NCBI GenBank assembly: GCA_025062105.1
Contig: JANXAQ010000171.1
Span: 1-64,000 of the forward strand
DNA: 64,000 bases
Direction of reading: 5' to 3'
From: Thermoguttaceae bacterium
Lineage (GTDB): Bacteria > Planctomycetota > Planctomycetia > Pirellulales > Thermoguttaceae
The position numbers were made by a program, and so were the translations under genes. Shown in pieces: positions 61,378 to 64,000 of this stretch (position 1 is its first letter; each line of letters begins with the position of its first letter). The notes beneath the pieces were generated by a model. The model was given only the letters and a program-made list of their open reading frames with translations. It was not told the origin of the DNA and did no database searches.

Positions 61378-63948
61378 TTATTCTCCCTCGGCGTCGGTTT
61401 GATCAGCGCTGGCAGCATCGCCGGCACCGGCCGCCGCCCCAACGGCCGGTTCTTCTGGCGGCAGTGGCCCCACGGAACCGACAAAGATCAACTGCTTCTT
61501 GCCGCCAACCTTTTTGACCTTGATCGTAATAGTGTCTTTACCTTCGAATTCGCCTTTGAGTAGTTCCTCAGCCAAGGGATCTTCCACATAGGTTTCGATG
61601 GCCCGCCGCAAGGGCCGGGCACCAAACTCCAGGTTGGAACCACGCTTGATCAAGAACTTTTTGGCCTCCTCGGTAAGCACCAGTTGGAGCCCCTTCTCCT
61701 TGAGGCGTTCTCGTACTTTGCGTAGTTCCAGTTCGACCACCTGACCCAAATCTTCTTGAGTCAGATGTCGGAAGACGATCACATCGTCCACTCGGTTGAG
61801 GAACTCGGGCCGGAACACCTTTTCAATATGTTCCAGCACCCGCTGTTTCATGCTTTCGTAGCTAGCGTCATCGGTGGGTTTTTGGAAGCCGAAAGCTGCT
61901 TCATTTTTGATGGCTTCGGCCCCAGCGTTGGTGGTCATGATGATGATCGTATTGCGGAAGTCGATATTTCGGCCGAAGCTATCCGTAAGGCGCCCTTCCT
62001 CCATCACCTGCAAGAGCATATTGAACACATCGGGATGGGCTTTTTCGATTTCATCCAGAAGCACCACCGAATAGGGGCGGCGCCGGATTTTTTCCGTCAA
62101 CTGGCCGCCTTCTTCGTACCCCACATAACCGGGCGGAGCACCGATGAGTCGGCTCACATTATGTTTTTCCATGTATTCGCTCATGTCGATTTGGACCAAG
62201 GCATCTTCATCGCCGAATAGGAACTCGGCCAAGGCCTTGGCTAACAAGGTTTTGCCCACGCCCGTCGGACCTGCAAAGATGAAGCAACCGACCGGGCGTT
62301 TGGGGTCTTTCAGACCGCTTCGGCTTCGACGCACCACCCGGGCCACCGCCTTGATGGCCTCATCCTGGCTGACGACCCGTTTATGCAGCTCCTCTTCCAT
62401 GTGCATCAGCCGAGCCGTATCTTCCGTCGTCAGCCGGGTGAGCGGAATCCCGGTCATCTTGGAGACCACCTCGGCTACCACCTCTTCATCCACTACGCCC
62501 TCGCCTTCCCGGGAACGTTCTCGCCATTGGCGCATGATCATCTGCTTCTTTTGCCGGAGTTTGTCCGCCTGATCCCGCAGAGCGGCCGCCTTTTCAAAGT
62601 CCTGATTGGCTACCGCCTCTTCTTTCTCCTTGTTAAGGCGTTCGATCTGCTCGTCGATCTCTTTTAAATCCGGCGGGCGAGTCATACTGCGCAGATGAAC
62701 CCGGGCACCCGCCTCGTCAATCACATCGATGGCTTTGTCCGGCAGGCAGCGACCGCTGATATATCGGCTGGATAGTTCCACGGCGGCATGAATAGCCCCG
62801 TCGGTAATCCGCACATGGTGATGCTTTTCGTACCGATCCCGCAGGCCCTTCAGGATTGCAATGGTCTCCTCTTTCGTGTTGGGTTCGACAATAATCTCCT
62901 GAAATCGGCGGGCCAAGGCACTATCTTTTTCTACATATTTGCGGTATTCATCCAGGGTGGTAGCACCGATGCATTGAATTTCACCCCGAGCCAAAGCCGG
63001 CTTCAATACGTTCGAGGCGTCGATGGCCCCTTCTGCCCCACCAGCACCAACCAACGTATGCAACTCGTCGATAAACAGAATCGTATTCCTGGCCCGGCGC
63101 ACCTCGTTCATCACCGCCTTAATCCGTTCCTCAAATTGGCCGCGGTATTTGGTACCAGCCACCATTAAGGCCAAATCCAACACCACAATCCGCCGATCTA
63201 AGAGGATTTCGGGCACATTGCCTTGGACAATCCGCTGGGCGAATCCTTCGACGATGGCGGTTTTGCCGACCCCCGCCTCACCTAATAGTACCGGATTGTT
63301 TTTGGTGCGACGGCAGAGGATTTGCATGGTCCGTTCAATTTCCCGCTCTCGGCCGATGACCGGATCGAGTTTCCCCTGCCGAGCCAATTCGGTCAGATCT
63401 CGGCCAAAACTATCCAAGGCAGGAGTTTTGGATTTTCGGGCGGCGGCCTGTTCGCCGGTTGGAGGCGTAAACGGACCGGAGCGTTCGGGGCTTTCGGCCC
63501 CTTCAATAGAGCCATGGCCCAAAAGATTCAATACCTCCTCCCGGACATCTTCTAACCGCACGCCAAGGTTCATCAGCACCTGGGCTGCCACGCCCTCTTG
63601 CTCCCGGAGAAGTCCAAGAAGCAAATGCTCCGTGCCGACATAATTATGGTTGAGATTCCTGGCTTCTTCCACCGCATATTCGAGCACCTTCTTGGCCCGG
63701 GGCGTATGCGGTAGCTTGCCCATGGTAACCATATCCGGCCCGCTCTGGACCAACTTCTCCACCTCCAAGCGGATTTTCCGCAGGTCGATGTCCAGATTCC
63801 GGAGTACGTTGGCCGCTACGCCCGTGCCCTCTTTAATCAGCCCAAGCAAAATATGCTCGGTGCCTATGTATTCATGGTTAAAACGCTGCGCCTCCTGATT
63901 GGCCAATTGCATGACCTTTCGAGCACGCTCGGTAAAACGTTCGTACAT
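61378..63948 (-). CDS. clpC: ATP-dependent Clp protease ATP-binding subunit ClpC
   Basis: A protein of about 856 residues from the ATG at 63948, the conventional ClpC start (MYERFTERARKVMQLANQEA). A TTG at 63972 would add eight residues. Two Clp N repeats lie at about 5-140, NBD1 has GEAGVGKTAIVEG and VLDLALMVAGTKYRGQFEER, then a UVR-type coiled-coil region (DQEIERLNKEKEEAVANQDF-like). NBD2 has GPTGVGKTLLAKAL and DMSEYMEKHNVSRLIGAPPG. The C-terminal domain ends with an Ala/Glu/Pro-rich tail. ClpC is a cytosolic AAA+ unfoldase that feeds substrates to ClpP. The promoter lies past the right edge of the window or in the last 50 bp. Confidence 0.95.
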   Translation of the reverse strand: MYERFTERARKVMQLANQEAQRFNHEYIGTEHILLGLIKEGTGVAANVLRNLDIDLRKIRLEVEKLVQSGPDMVTMGKLPHTPRAKKVLEYAVEEARNLNHNYVGTEHLLLGLLREQEGVAAQVLMNLGVRLEDVREEVLNLLGHGSIEGAESPERSGPFTPPTGEQAAARKSKTPALDSFGRDLTELARQGKLDPVIGREREIERTMQILCRRTKNNPVLLGEAGVGKTAIVEGFAQRIVQGNVPEILLDRRIVVLDLALMVAGTKYRGQFEERIKAVMNEVRRARNTILFIDELHTLVGAGGAEGAIDASNVLKPALARGEIQCIGATTLDEYRKYVEKDSALARRFQEIIVEPNTKEETIAILKGLRDRYEKHHHVRITDGAIHAAVELSSRYISGRCLPDKAIDVIDEAGARVHLRSMTRPPDLKEIDEQIERLNKEKEEAVANQDFEKAAALRDQADKLRQKKQMIMRQWRERSREGEGVVDEEVVAEVVSKMTGIPLTRLTTEDTARLMHMEEELHKRVVSQDEAIKAVARVVRRSRSGLKDPKRPVGCFIFAGPTGVGKTLLAKALAEFLFGDEDALVQIDMSEYMEKHNVSRLIGAPPGYVGYEEGGQLTEKIRRRPYSVVLLDEIEKAHPDVFNMLLQVMEEGRLTDSFGRNIDFRNTIIIMTTNAGAEAIKNEAAFGFQKPTDDASYESMKQRVLEHIEKVFRPEFLNRVDDVIVFRHLTQEDLGQVVELELRKVRERLKEKGLQLVLTEEAKKFLIKRGSNLEFGARPLRRAIETYVEDPLAEELLKGEFEGKDTITIKVKKVGGKKQLIFVGSVGPLPPEEPAVGAAAGAGDAASADQTDAEGE

Positions 63949-64000
63949 GGCCGTCGGTCTTTCTGAAACCAAGTAGCTGCTTTAAAGTTTTCTCAGCTTC

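Noticed and set aside
1-64000. CRISPR array made of the many intergenic repeats
   Set aside because: Repeats are irregularly spaced, 100-290 bp long, in both orientations and with inverted ends; no cas gene is present.

Overview
The window looks like chromosomal DNA of a planctomycete, probably of the Pirellulales type. This is inferred from gene content, not from a marker gene: a DUF1080 protein, a DUF1573 protein, DUF4159 domains fused to cyclase-type repeats, two MoxR/DUF58/BatA/VWA-type clusters, an LptD-like outer-membrane protein and several secreted or membrane proteins of lineage-specific type. No rRNA, tRNA, CRISPR array, phage gene or transposase gene was found.

Layout. 1-4.8 kb: the end of an unknown gene, a decayed membrane acyltransferase-like gene, a CYTH-domain protein and a B12-binding radical SAM protein. 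5.8-13.7 kb (+): DUF1080 protein, homoserine dehydrogenase, HtrA-like protease, a BRCT-MerR-TPR fusion and a DUF1573 protein. 14.7-22.6 kb (-): LptD-like protein, a GT-C glycosyltransferase and a large DUF4159/cyclase-repeat protein. 24.3-31.9 kb (+): MoxR ATPase, a possible coupled small ORF, DUF58, BatA-like and VWA proteins. 32.4-38.3 kb: flavodoxin (-), apgM-like protein and aspartokinase (+), phosphofructokinase (-). 38.5-47.2 kb (-): a second VWA/DUF58/BatA-like cluster followed by a GH2 glycosidase. 47.7-64 kb: a secreted hypothetical protein, a LysM protein, adenine phosphoribosyltransferase, a zinc-ribbon/membrane protein pair, an aminotransferase, a nitrilase-superfamily hydrolase and ClpC.

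Metabolism. Aspartokinase, homoserine dehydrogenase and an apgM-family protein that may be the homoserine kinase make up most of the aspartate-to-threonine branch. The two MoxR-type clusters probably act on membrane or periplasmic complexes, but their substrates cannot be read from the sequence.

The most unusual content is between the genes. At least five families of short non-coding elements with terminal inverted repeats fill nearly every intergenic gap. I call them A (~190 bp), B (~150 bp), C (~109 bp), D (~285 bp) and E (~150-167 bp). They occur in both orientations and are often nested in one another: A in B, C in B, D in A, A in D, and B in B. Several copies have clear target-site duplications, 4 bp for A and 8 bp for C and D. 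One B copy supplies the last codons and stop of a glycosyltransferase gene. No transposase is present, so the elements look non-autonomous (MITE-like) and would have to be mobilised by enzymes encoded elsewhere.
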